NCBI RefSeq assembly: GCF_017876535.1 | Contig: NZ_JAGIOF010000001.1 | Coordinates: 2,852,001 to 2,916,000, forward strand | DNA length: 64,000 bases | Source of the DNA: Paeniglutamicibacter kerguelensis | GTDB taxonomy: Bacteria; Actinomycetota; Actinomycetes; Actinomycetales; Micrococcaceae | Direction: 5' to 3' | In this document: positions 20,262 through 29,704 of the stretch, one piece after another | How positions within the stretch are numbered: the first letter of the stretch is position 1 | Layout: the number at the start of each line of letters is the position of its first letter | Position numbers and translations under genes: made by a program | The notes under the pieces: model-generated | Database searches by the model: none | Told to the model about the DNA's origin: nothing | What the model saw: only the letters and a program-made list of their open reading frames with translations

Positions 20262-20303
20262 GAAATTCCCCCTGTGGCGCCGCGGCGCTGCAGGGGGAAT
20301 TTC
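20262..20303. terminator. Bidirectional terminator after trmB
   Basis: 13-bp perfect arms GAAATTCCCCCTG/CAGGGGGAATTTC with an inner CGCC/GGCG stem, followed by CCGTTTT on the plus strand. It separates the converging trmB and DUF1023 genes. Confidence 0.88.
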
Positions 20304-20329
20304 CGTTTTGCGGGCAAAACGCTTTCGGC

Positions 20330-21238
20330 CTATCCCAACGGTTTTTGGCCTGTGGTGATCAAGGCAAGGTTGCGCAGCGACGTGGTGCCCGGGTCCCTGT
20401 ATCCGCGCGGCGCACCGGGGTTCCCCGGGGTCATTTGCGAGGTGTTGTGCCCGCTGACGCCAAGCAGGCCAAGATCGGGCCTGCCGGCAACACTGAAGGA
20501 GTGGCCGGCAATGAGCTTCCTGCCCGAAAGCAACCGTCCCCACCAGGCCAGACGATCCCGGACGGCGATCGCCTCATAGATATGGTCCGCGGGGACGTTG
20601 AGCCGGCTCGGGTCGCGGGACAATTGCCTAGGGATACCCGCCGAGCCGATGGTCGCCAGGGCCTGGACAAACGCGGTGGATCCGGCGCGCGAGTCGAGCG
20701 CCTGGGCGGCGAGGGTTGCCGCGTAGGAATGGGCTTCGAGTGCCAGGTACGGTTCCCCGTGCCGCAACGCGGCAAAGGTTTCCAGGTCGCGTTCGAGGAT
20801 CTCCACGCCGCGGTGTGCCGAGCCGTTCAACAGGGCGCTGAGCATGTTGGGGCTGCGGTATCCCAGCCAGGCGACAACCGCCGGCTCCTCGACTCCCACC
20901 TTGCGCTGTTCGAGGTACAGCTGTCCCGCTTCGCGCACGCTACCCCACAGGGCGTTGCGGGCCCTGATCCCGGTGCCAGAAAGCTGCCAAGTGACATGCG
21001 TTGCCGTATCCAGGTCGCCCACGACGATGGCTGCCAGCGGTTCGCGCGCCGAAAGGTCCAGGTAGAGCAGGTGGCGCCCGGGGATGGCGGGGTCCATGGA
21101 GCCCGCACGCAGCGCGTGTGCCGTCCCGTCGAGGGCTTGGCGGTGGCTTCTGCGCAAACGGCCGCGGATGGCGCACAGGGCCTCAAAACGGGCCTCGGCG
21201 TCTGCACTGAGCCGGGCGTATCCCCCGTGGTTCGGCAT
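20330..21238 (-). CDS. DUF1023-like alpha/beta hydrolase
   Basis: A 302-residue protein resembling the actinobacterial DUF1023 (PF06259) alpha/beta hydrolases. The strand-turn AAIVVGDLDTATHVTWQLSGTG near residue 68 matches the usual GDPDTADHVAV...PGTG segment. The nucleophile elbow is AHSYA near residue 170 instead of the usual GHSYG, so the serine is kept but the flanking glycines are replaced by alanine. A His in SGHNTSQM near the C-terminus could complete a triad. It has no signal peptide, and the substrate is unknown. The ATG has an AGGGGGA ribosome site. It follows hspR on the same strand by 35 bases, so read-through from the heat-shock operon is possible. Confidence 0.75.
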   Translation of the reverse strand: MPNHGGYARLSADAEARFEALCAIRGRLRRSHRQALDGTAHALRAGSMDPAIPGRHLLYLDLSAREPLAAIVVGDLDTATHVTWQLSGTGIRARNALWGSVREAGQLYLEQRKVGVEEPAVVAWLGYRSPNMLSALLNGSAHRGVEILERDLETFAALRHGEPYLALEAHSYAATLAAQALDSRAGSTAFVQALATIGSAGIPRQLSRDPSRLNVPADHIYEAIAVRDRLAWWGRLLSGRKLIAGHSFSVAGRPDLGLLGVSGHNTSQMTPGNPGAPRGYRDPGTTSLRNLALITTGQKPLG

Positions 21239-21273
21239 TCGAGTCCCCCTTGCCAGGCCAAGACCTTTGGTGT

Positions 21274-21705
21274 CTATTTGGTGCGCGGGTTCCAGATCAC
21301 CAAGGCTTGGCTGCGGCCGCGCGGACGCTGGCCCCGCGTCAGGGACACTACGTCGCCGCTGGTGCCGGCGGCGAAGACGCGGCCCGGCCCCGCGTTCTGG
21401 CGGGCGCTGCGCAGTGCAAAAACCTCGTTGCTCAGTTCGCTGATCCGGGCCTGGAGCGCGGCAACCTGGTTCTCCAGGGCCAGCACCCGCTTGATCCCTT
21501 CGAGGGAGACGCCGTCCTTGGACAAACGCTGGATTTCGCGTAGCAACTCCACGTCGCGTTCGGAGTACCGGCGTTGTTTGCCGCCCTGCCGGGAAGGCGA
21601 AACCAGGCCCATGCGGTCGTACTGGCGCAAGGTTTGCGGGTGCATCTCCGCCAATTCGGCTGCAACGGAAATGACAAAAACCGGTCGAAGTCTTTCATTG
21701 TTCAT
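21274..21705 (-). CDS. hspR: Heat shock repressor HspR (MerR family)
   Basis: HspR binds HAIR elements and represses the dnaK operon and clpB; in Streptomyces it needs DnaK as co-repressor, which gives feedback. The 143-residue protein has an N-terminal MerR-type helix-turn-helix (ISVAAELAEMHPQTLRQYDR near residues 12-31, then RYSERDVELL). A coiled-coil segment (about 80-105) follows, with a basic Ser/Arg tail. The ATG at 21705 was chosen from the family N-terminus, since the frame is open well upstream. It is the last gene of dnaK-grpE-dnaJ-hspR, and a hairpin between dnaJ and hspR may lower its expression. Confidence 0.95.
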   Translation of the reverse strand: MNNERLRPVFVISVAAELAEMHPQTLRQYDRMGLVSPSRQGGKQRRYSERDVELLREIQRLSKDGVSLEGIKRVLALENQVAALQARISELSNEVFALRSARQNAGPGRVFAAGTSGDVVSLTRGQRPRGRSQALVIWNPRTK

Positions 21706-21773
21706 GATTCTGCCCCTCCATGCATTTCCGTATGTTGCAACCCACAATGGGCCGGTTGAACGATGCCCGTGGG

Positions 21774-21805
21774 GGTTGCCTTCCGCAAATGCCGGGAAGG
21801 CAACC
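21774..21805 (-). terminator. Intercistronic hairpin between dnaJ and hspR
   Basis: An 11-bp perfect stem GGTTGCCTTCC/GGAAGGCAACC with a 10-base loop, 10 bases after the dnaJ stop. There is no U-run after it, so it could be a partial terminator or an mRNA-stabilising hairpin. Confidence 0.6.
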
Positions 21806-21814
21806 ACGTCGTTC

Positions 21815-22786
21815 CTAGAGTACTGCGCGGGCCAACAGGCCGTGACGCGGATCTTCGCCCTTGGTGGCCTCCGCAAACGCCTCGACCGCGGCCTTTGCTT
21901 CCTTGGACAGGTTCTGCGGGACCAAGACATCCAGGGTGACAAGCATGTCGCCGGTGGCCTTGGCGGTATGCACGCCGCGGCCCTTCAGGCGCAGCGTTCG
22001 GCCGGCAGAGGATCCGGCCGGAACCTTCATCTTGACGGTGTCCCCGGTGATCGTGGGGACCTCGATTTGCCCGCCCAGTGCCGCCTCCGCGAAGGTGACC
22101 GGAACATGGATGCGGATGTTGTTGTCTTCGCGGGTGAAAACTGCGTGGGGCTTGACGCTGACCTTGACGATCAGGTCCCCTGGGCCGGCCGTGCCCGGCG
22201 AACCCTTGCCGCGCACGCGCACGGATTGTCCGTCCTTGATGCCCGCGGGAATACGCACGTCGATGATCTCGCCGTTGTCTTCACGCAGTCCGATGGTGGT
22301 TCCCTTGATGGAACCAGCGAAGGAAATGCTGGTGCTTGCCGTGCGGTCCGCGCCCTTGCGCGGTGCCTGCTGGCCGAACCCGCCGAACCCGCCGCCGCCT
22401 CCTCCGAAGAGGTCGGAAAAATCGGGTGGCACCTGGCTGCCGCGGTGTCCGCCGCCTCCGCCTCCGCCTCCAAAGAGGTTGGAGAAGACGTCTTCAAAGC
22501 CGCCGTTGTTGGGCCCGCCGTGGCCGCCGCCGGCGCTGAAACGGGCGCCGGAGCCCATGGCCCGGATTGCGTCGTATTGCTGGCGGTCTTCGGGGTCGGA
22601 GAGCACCGAGTGCGCCTCGGTGATGTCCTTGAAGCGCCGCTCCGCCGCGGCATCGCCCGAGTTGGTGTCCGGGTGGTACTTGCGGGCCATCTTCCGGTAG
22701 GCCTTCTTGATGTCAGCTTCGCTGGCGTCCTTGGAGACGCCCAATATGGCGTAGAAATCCTTTTCGACCCAATCCTGACTTGCCAT
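21815..22786 (-). CDS. dnaJ: DnaJ-type co-chaperone without zinc finger
   Basis: A J-domain co-chaperone that stimulates DnaK ATPase and delivers substrates. Of its 323 residues, the J-domain (about 8-75) keeps the HPD motif (KYHPDTN). A long Gly/Phe-rich linker follows (about 85-145, with runs of 7-8 glycines), and then the C-terminal beta-sandwich substrate-binding domains. The four CxxCxGxG repeats of classical DnaJ are absent, so it is a class B (CbpA-like) protein even though it sits in the dnaK operon. The ribosome site AAAGGAGG precedes the ATG. The 188-base spacer after grpE is strongly structured. Confidence 0.94.
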   Translation of the reverse strand: MASQDWVEKDFYAILGVSKDASEADIKKAYRKMARKYHPDTNSGDAAAERRFKDITEAHSVLSDPEDRQQYDAIRAMGSGARFSAGGGHGGPNNGGFEDVFSNLFGGGGGGGGHRGSQVPPDFSDLFGGGGGGFGGFGQQAPRKGADRTASTSISFAGSIKGTTIGLREDNGEIIDVRIPAGIKDGQSVRVRGKGSPGTAGPGDLIVKVSVKPHAVFTREDNNIRIHVPVTFAEAALGGQIEVPTITGDTVKMKVPAGSSAGRTLRLKGRGVHTAKATGDMLVTLDVLVPQNLSKEAKAAVEAFAEATKGEDPRHGLLARAVL

Positions 22787-22817
22787 CAGGCGCCTCCTTT
22801 TCCTGTAGTGCTTCGGT

Positions 22818-22934
22818 GCCCGGGAACTCGTGGAAACGGTTCCCGGGCCAAAATCCTGGGGTGGACCTCCACCGGCCTGCGGCGGGTCCCCGGTCCTTTC
22901 CAGGAACCCGGATGACCCGCCGCAGGTGGTGGAG
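22818..22934 (-). other. Two strong hairpins in the grpE-dnaJ spacer
   Basis: Hairpin one pairs 22876-22888 (CCTGCGGCGGGTC) with 22914-22926, and also CTCCAC (22867) with GTGGAG (22929). Hairpin two pairs GCCCGGGAAC (22818-22827) with GTTCCCGGGC (22839-22848). Both lie in the 188-base untranslated spacer on the transcribed strand. They may control mRNA processing or attenuation between grpE and dnaJ. Neither is followed by a U-run. Confidence 0.6.
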
Positions 22935-22974
22935 TTACTTCACGGTTTTACTACTGTGTTGCCTTGCTTGGCAA

Positions 22975-23523
22975 TTACTCCCCGAGGGAAACGATCACCT
23001 GGGCTGCACGCATGATGCGGTCGCCCTTCTTGAAACCCGCACGCAGGACCATTGCGACATGGTCTGCCGGAATTTCCGGGTTCGGCTGCTGCAACAGTGC
23101 CTCGTGCACGGCCGGGTCGAATGCCACGCCGGCTTCGCTGATGCGCTCAAGGCCGAGGCCTTCGAGCACTGCATCGAGCTTGTTGGCGATCGAAGCGAAC
23201 GGTCCGTCGGTCAAATCACCGTGGGCACGGGCTGCATCGATGTCGTCAAGGACCGGCAGCAGGTTGTTCAAGACCGACTGCACGGCAAGCTCGCGCACTG
23301 CCTCTCGGTCACGCTCAACGCGCTTGCGGTAGTTGACGTACTCGGCCTGCAGTCGCTGCAGGTCCTCGCGCAACTCGGCTTCCTTGTCGGCAACCGCGCC
23401 TTCCGCGGCAGCCTCGTTGAGGATGGCCTCGGCCTGGCTCAACGCGTCGCCCGAGTCATGGGCCTCGTCAACGGGAGTGATCTCTTCGTTGGAGGCACCC
23501 TCGTCGTGGTTTTCCTCAGACAT
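22975..23523 (-). CDS. grpE: Nucleotide exchange factor GrpE
   Basis: GrpE speeds ADP release from DnaK. The 182-residue protein has an acidic disordered N-terminus (about 1-40), a long coiled-coil helix (about 45-95, with LQRLQAEYVNYRKRVERD), and the beta-wing domain containing FDPAVHEALLQ and the C-terminal GDRIMRAAQVIVS motif. It begins 14 bases after the dnaK stop. It is the second gene of the heat-shock operon and is controlled with dnaK by the HAIR element upstream of that gene. Confidence 0.97.
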   Translation of the reverse strand: MSEENHDEGASNEEITPVDEAHDSGDALSQAEAILNEAAAEGAVADKEAELREDLQRLQAEYVNYRKRVERDREAVRELAVQSVLNNLLPVLDDIDAARAHGDLTDGPFASIANKLDAVLEGLGLERISEAGVAFDPAVHEALLQQPNPEIPADHVAMVLRAGFKKGDRIMRAAQVIVSLGE

Positions 23524-23537
23524 GGTTGATGCGCCCC

Positions 23538-25487
<1,950 letters not shown>

Positions 25488-25492
25488 TCAAA

Positions 25493-25513
25493 CTTGAGTG
25501 CAGATGGCTCAAG
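25493..25513 (-). promoter_or_regulatory. HAIR element (HspR operator) upstream of dnaK
   Basis: CTTGAGT, 7 bases, GCTCAAG. This matches the CTTGAGT-N7-ACTCAAG consensus at 13 of 14 positions. It is the expected autoregulatory site for the operon that ends in hspR. Confidence 0.9.
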
Positions 25514-25537
25514 TTTTGGCTTTTGGGCAAAAAACAA

Positions 25538-25571
25538 CCGGATTCCGTGGAAAAAACCCGCGGAAATCCGG
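25538..25571 (-). terminator. Terminator of the small export gene
   Basis: The stem is made of CCGGATTCCG and CGGAAATCCGG. On the minus strand it is followed by a T-rich stretch (TTGTTTTTTG) at 25528-25537, a classical intrinsic terminator lying between the export gene and the dnaK control region. Confidence 0.82.
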
Positions 25572-25740
25572 CATTCTTTGAAGTTGCTGGGAGATGTGTT
25601 CGCTGAGAGAGATTGAGCGGAACATGCGCCGATCCACCACCAAGACGACTGGCGGACTCCCCGGAAATGAGGGCCTTCCGAGGCATTACGCACAGTGGGC
25701 GGTGCTTTCGGGCCGCCTCGAAAGCATCGCCCAACCAAGG

Positions 25741-26214
25741 TCAGCGACCCAGCATCAGGTCCACGCCCAGGAACGCGAGCGCACCGAAGGCCGCACCCCA
25801 CAAAATGATGGAAATGATCTGCCAGAAGATGACCTTCTCCTTCGCAGCGCCGAATGAAACCAGTGCGGCCGAGGTGATCTGGCTCGGCAAGATGGTCTGC
25901 CCCAAAAGGCTGACGCCTGCAACGCCGTACTTGTCGAAGGCCACGTGCAGCTTCTTGTACTTCTCGGTCGGGGCCTTCTTTTCCTTGGCCACCTTGCTGC
26001 GAACAAGATGTGCACCATTGACCAGCAGGAGCATCGAGGCGACGTTGCCAAGTACTGCAGCCAGAATGGCAACCACAGGATTCAGGCCGATCACGACTCC
26101 AAGCGCGGACCCGAAATAGGACTCAACGAAGGGAACCGCCGCAGCCAGCATTACGGCGATCCATTGCAATGCGGGCGGGAACGAGGATGCGAATTCCTGC
26201 AGGGATTCAATCAC
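25741..26214 (-). CDS. Small multidrug export-family membrane protein
   Basis: A 157-residue membrane protein similar to the small multi-drug export family (PF06695/COG2426). Segments of note are VPFVESYFGSALGVVIGLNP near residue 28, a second hydrophobic stretch ILAAVLGNVASMLLLV, a charged loop with SKVAKEKKAPTEKYKKLH, and two C-terminal helices with LLGQTILPSQITSAALVSFG. Drug export has not been shown for most members, so function is tentative. I chose the GTG at 26214, which has GGAG 7 bases upstream; an ATG 24 codons earlier has no supporting family sequence. Confidence 0.78.
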   Translation of the reverse strand: MIESLQEFASSFPPALQWIAVMLAAAVPFVESYFGSALGVVIGLNPVVAILAAVLGNVASMLLLVNGAHLVRSKVAKEKKAPTEKYKKLHVAFDKYGVAGVSLLGQTILPSQITSAALVSFGAAKEKVIFWQIISIILWGAAFGALAFLGVDLMLGR

Positions 26215-26260
26215 GGGACTACTCCATGGGTAGGTATTTGACCAGCAATAGCCAACGAAT

Positions 26261-26315
26261 TCTGGGTACCGGGCGGGAACGGGCAAAACAACAGCCCCGC
26301 CGTTCTGCCCCCAGA
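26261..26315. other. Large imperfect hairpin
   Basis: Outer TCTGGG/CCCAGA, then GGGC/GCCC and GAACGG/CCGTTC pairings around an A-rich loop, 46 bases upstream of the export gene start. It may be a terminator of a lost plus-strand neighbour or a leader structure. Confidence 0.4.
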
Positions 26316-26375
26316 TTATTTGCCTTGGCCGTCTCCGATGCCGCTCTTAGGGATGAATTGCCTGGCTATGCACCC

Positions 26376-26412
26376 GGCGCAAGTCATTCGAACGGATGAG
26401 ATTTCAAGAACC
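26376..26412. repeat. Left copy of the 37-bp imperfect direct repeat
   Basis: It starts GGCGCAAGTCATTCGAACGG and ends AACC. It matches 29830-29866 in the same orientation at about 29 of 37 positions, including an identical CGAACGGAT core. The core is palindromic in the other copy (CATCCG-AA-CGGATG). The two copies bracket the MFS/amidohydrolase cassette. Confidence 0.6.
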
Positions 26413-26430
26413 AAGATACGCCTAACATGC

Positions 26431-26478
26431 CTAGTGGTTCTCACTTTTCAAGATGAATTTCAAAGCATGAACCACTAG
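26431..26478. repeat. 10-bp inverted repeat with 28-base spacer
   Basis: CTAGTGGTTC (26431-26440) and its exact complement GAACCACTAG (26469-26478). The role is unknown. It lies just inside the left direct repeat. Confidence 0.6.
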
Positions 26479-26759
26479 AACAGCTCAAATCAAGCGGCCG
26501 CCGGAGACTGTCCGAACACACTTGGTCCGCGCAGCTGTTCAGAACTGACGAAGAAGCGCGGCATGAACCGCGCACCCGCAGACTGTCGGCACGATAGCCG
26601 ACACGACGCTTCATGCGCAGGCAAACGCTCTTTCCGCAACAGCACGCCGAAGCACTTACTCATGCTGCAAACGCCTCCAAGCTTCCCGGCACACCTTTCC
26701 GGACGCTGGTTGATGCGCCACCCTTCGACTACGGTCAATACGATCGACTCGCCACAGTA

Positions 26760-26847
26760 TTTGGTATTCCAAAAACTGCGCCATATTCAGATAAAAGCAG
26801 ACCATTTACAAACGATGTAATGCCAGTTACCGTGTTTGGTATACAAA
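26760..26847 (+). promoter_or_regulatory. Two operator-like TTTGGTAT palindromes upstream of the MFS gene
   Basis: TTTGGTATTCCAAA (26760-26773) and TTTGGTATACAAA (26835-26847), starts 75 bases apart. The first has perfect TTTGG/CCAAA arms and the second is one base imperfect. The shape resembles operators of GntR-type regulators. No intact regulator gene is present in the cassette. Confidence 0.45.
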
Positions 26848-27040
26848 AATTCTTGGCCTGAACGTGGGCCGTCCATCGCTTGTCTGCCATTGCGGTTTAG
26901 TTTCAAGACCATTCCGTCAACGCATTTTCGCCCGTCCCTTCCATCACAATGACTCGAGCTAGTCGTGGCAATGCCTCCGAAAGATGCCGTGTCCTAACTT
27001 GAGATGGCCGGGGAAGCCTATCGATTTTCTGGAGAGACCT

Positions 27041-28420
27041 ATGGAGTCCGTAAAGCAGGGACTGAGCGTCATTGAACGCATGGAAAACATGCGGGTAGCC
27101 AGCCCGCACTACAAATTGGCCATGATCGGGGGCCTAGGCCTACTCTTCGATGGCATGGACGGATCGCTGGTTTCCTATGTCCTGCCCATCATCACCCCGT
27201 TGTGGAACCTCACCGGAGGCCAGACTGGACTGATCGGCAGCTCACTACTGATCGGCATCTTGATCGGTGCTCTAGTCGCCGGCGTGCTGGGCGATCGAAT
27301 CGGCCGGCGCAAAGTCATGATGTATGCGCTAGCGTTCTATGCGGTCGCTACCGCAATCGCTGCCTTCTCCGTCAACTGGGAGATGTTCTTCGCACTACGC
27401 GTATTGGCTGGCATTGGTTTGGGTGCCGAGGCTGCGATCATCCCCACGTTTATTTCCGAACTGATCCCAGCAGCCAAGCGCGGACTCTTCGTCGGGTCCG
27501 TGGCCGGGTTCTTCTCGTTGGGCTACCTCTGCGCTGCATTGATTGGCACCTTCGTTGTCGCGCCGATGGCCCAAGGATGGCGCATCGGCCAGCTGGTCAC
27601 AGCGCTGCCAGTTGTCTTGCTGCTGTGGTGGCGTCGAGTGTTGCCGGAGTCGCCTCGCTGGCTAATAGCACAGGGCCGAGTGGCTGAGGCAGAAGAAATT
27701 GCCACGAACCTGGAAAACGGCAAGCTGGCAGCCAACCGCCCTACCGCTGACGCCACGGTAGTGGCATCGGCTCGCGGACAACGCTCCACCACGAAGCTTT
27801 TCCGCCACGCCGAATTGTTCGCTCGCGACCAGCTCAAGCGCACCATCGTACTGTGGGTACTTTGGATCGCCGTCACCTTCTCATTCTACGGATTCTTCGT
27901 GTGGATTCCCTCGCTGCTGGTGGCAAATGGCATGACCATCACCAAGAGTTTCACCTACACACTGATCATCACCATCGCCCAGATCCCTGGCTACTACAGC
28001 GCTGCTTACCTCAACGAAAAGCTCGGGCGCAAGGTGCTGATTTTCACCTACCTCGTCGGCGGCGTAGTGTCGGCCTTCCTGCTGGCCCGCTCTGGTGACA
28101 CCAGTCAAGTACTTGTCTTCGGGTCGATGATCTCCTTCTTCATGAACGGATGCTACGCAGGCCTGTATGCCTACACGCCAGAGGTTTACCCAACCAATCT
28201 GCGGGCCACTGGCGTAGGTACAGCTTCGGCCGTCGGACGCATTGGAGGCATCGCAGCCCCGATCATTATCGGTGTGGGCTACGCCCAGCTGGGATTCGGC
28301 GGCATCTTCGCAATGATCATGGCGGTGCTTCTGGCAGGGGCTTTGACGATTCTCATCTTCGGAGTGGACACCAAGGGACGCACGCTAGAAGACATCAGCG
28401 CTACCAGGAGCGCCACGTAG
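27041..28420 (+). CDS. MFS transporter (sugar-porter/NiaP-like)
   Basis: A 12-helix major facilitator protein of 459 residues. It has the loop 2-3 motif GDRIGRRKVM near residue 84, the sugar-porter-like PESPRWLIAQGR near residue 203 after helix 6, and the second-half counterpart EKLGRKVLIF. This group imports organic acids, nicotinate or sugars; the substrate here is not predictable. It shares a transcript with the amidohydrolase 36 bases downstream, so the transported compound is probably that enzyme's substrate or product. The ATG at 27041 has a GGAGAG ribosome site. Codon use (more CTA, GTA, TTG and A/T third bases) differs from the flanking genes and suggests acquisition. Confidence 0.88.
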   Translation: MESVKQGLSVIERMENMRVASPHYKLAMIGGLGLLFDGMDGSLVSYVLPIITPLWNLTGGQTGLIGSSLLIGILIGALVAGVLGDRIGRRKVMMYALAFYAVATAIAAFSVNWEMFFALRVLAGIGLGAEAAIIPTFISELIPAAKRGLFVGSVAGFFSLGYLCAALIGTFVVAPMAQGWRIGQLVTALPVVLLLWWRRVLPESPRWLIAQGRVAEAEEIATNLENGKLAANRPTADATVVASARGQRSTTKLFRHAELFARDQLKRTIVLWVLWIAVTFSFYGFFVWIPSLLVANGMTITKSFTYTLIITIAQIPGYYSAAYLNEKLGRKVLIFTYLVGGVVSAFLLARSGDTSQVLVFGSMISFFMNGCYAGLYAYTPEVYPTNLRATGVGTASAVGRIGGIAAPIIIGVGYAQLGFGGIFAMIMAVLLAGALTILIFGVDTKGRTLEDISATRSAT

Positions 28421-28456
28421 TTTTGCCCACGGCAATCAGCTGAAAGGAAGCTATTC

Positions 28457-29662
28457 ATGAACCACATCAGCACCGAACAACAAGGTGCCACTGACGCCGA
28501 TCTGGTCCTCTACGGGGGGAACATCCTAGATGTGCGCACCGGCAATCTGCTCGAGAACCACAGCGTGCTCGTCGCAGACGGAACTATCCAGGCGATCGTA
28601 CCTTCAACGGCGGAGCCCCGCGGCGCACAGGTCATTGACGTGTCAGGAATGACGGTCTTGCCGGGGCTTATCGACTCGCATTCGCACGTCATGCAAGTTT
28701 CTGGGAACTTTGTTGACCTACAGGAATGGTCTCCCTACTACGTCGGCGCCCGCGCCGCAGGAGTGCTGGGAGACATGTTACAGCGTGGCTTCACTACTGT
28801 ACGGGATATGGGCGGAGCCGATGCCGGGATCGCCAGGGCTGTAAATGAAGGCCTGATAGTGGGCCCTGCCATCAAGTTCGGCGGGCCCATCTTCGCCCCC
28901 ACAGGAGGCCATGCGCTGACTGTGGTCTGCGACGGGGAGGTGGAGATACGCCGGGCGCTTCGAAAGGAGTTCCGCGACGGAGCCGACCATATCAAGCTGA
29001 CCGTTAGCGGCGGGGTGATCTCCAAGATGCGGATGGAGGCGCTGGGCTTCAGTGAGGCCGAGCTTCGAGTTGCGGTGGACGAGGCTAACCTAGCCCAGCG
29101 GTACATCGCCGCCCACGCCTACACTGCCGAGGCGGTCAATCGAGCGCTTGTCTGCGGAATTCGCAGCATCGAGCACGGTAATTTCCTTGACGAGCGCAGC
29201 ATCGAGCTGTTTTTGGAACACGACGCCTTCTACGTACCAACATTGGCGACTTTCGCCTATCTGACTCGCGAAGAAAACTGGTCGAGTCTGCCTGTGGAAA
29301 AGCAGCGCAAGCTCTCCGGTGTGCTTGAATCCGGGCTCGATTCGCTGGACCGAGCCCACCGAGCCGGAGTGAAGATCGCCTACGGTACTGACCTACACGG
29401 TGAAGGTCACAGCTGGCAGCTGGCAGAGTTCCAGTTGCGCGCCAAGGTAATCGACCCGTTGGCACTGATTCAGCAGGCGACTATCAACGGTGCCGAGTTG
29501 CTGAACCTGACCGGCCAAGTCGGTGAAGTTGCCGCAGGGCACCACGCGGACCTGCTGGTAGTGGATGCCAACCCGTTGATGGACATCTCAGCAATAACAG
29601 CCGACGAGCACCGGAGGATAGTCGTCGCGGGTGGACGGGTGGTGCGCTATCGGCAGCACTAA
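28457..29662 (+). CDS. Metal-dependent amidohydrolase (Xaa-Pro dipeptidase/prolidase-like)
   Basis: A 401-residue enzyme of the amidohydrolase superfamily, COG1228 type. Metal-site motifs are visible: HSH (His75, His77), HIKLTVSGG with the lysine that is carbamylated in binuclear members, AHAYTAE and IEHGNFLD for the other histidines, and TDLHGEGH with the catalytic aspartate. Known members of this subgroup cleave N-acyl or dipeptide-like amides, including ochratoxin and molinate hydrolases as well as dipeptidases, so the bond type is likely amide but the substrate is open. It has a strong ribosome site (AAAGGAAG) and is co-transcribed with the MFS gene. There is no signal peptide, so it acts on an imported compound. 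Confidence 0.9.
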   Translation: MNHISTEQQGATDADLVLYGGNILDVRTGNLLENHSVLVADGTIQAIVPSTAEPRGAQVIDVSGMTVLPGLIDSHSHVMQVSGNFVDLQEWSPYYVGARAAGVLGDMLQRGFTTVRDMGGADAGIARAVNEGLIVGPAIKFGGPIFAPTGGHALTVVCDGEVEIRRALRKEFRDGADHIKLTVSGGVISKMRMEALGFSEAELRVAVDEANLAQRYIAAHAYTAEAVNRALVCGIRSIEHGNFLDERSIELFLEHDAFYVPTLATFAYLTREENWSSLPVEKQRKLSGVLESGLDSLDRAHRAGVKIAYGTDLHGEGHSWQLAEFQLRAKVIDPLALIQQATINGAELLNLTGQVGEVAAGHHADLLVVDANPLMDISAITADEHRRIVVAGGRVVRYRQH

Positions 29663-29704
29663 TCACCACGGCGAGAACCACAACAGATTCCAGTTGTTCG
29701 ACAC

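Larger units (their letters stand above)
26215..27040. other. 826-base non-coding region before the MFS gene
   Basis: No convincing gene. Short open frames exist but have no recognisable family. It contains a large hairpin (26261-26315), the left copy of the 37-bp direct repeat (26376-26412), an inverted repeat with a long spacer (26431-26478) and two operator-like palindromes (26760 and 26835). The stretch is visibly more A/T-rich than neighbouring DNA, especially 26730-26870. Confidence 0.7.

Noticed and set aside
26490..26861. Short open frames of 82-85 codons on both strands
   Set aside because: No family resemblance and no good ribosome site. Part of the apparent protein repeat (VFGI twice) is just the two operator-like palindromes read as codons.
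29663..29704. Inverted CCAGTTG/CAACTGG pair near 29690 and 29780 as an operator
   Set aside because: The arms are short and about 80 bases apart in sequence with no promoter, so chance is the simplest explanation.
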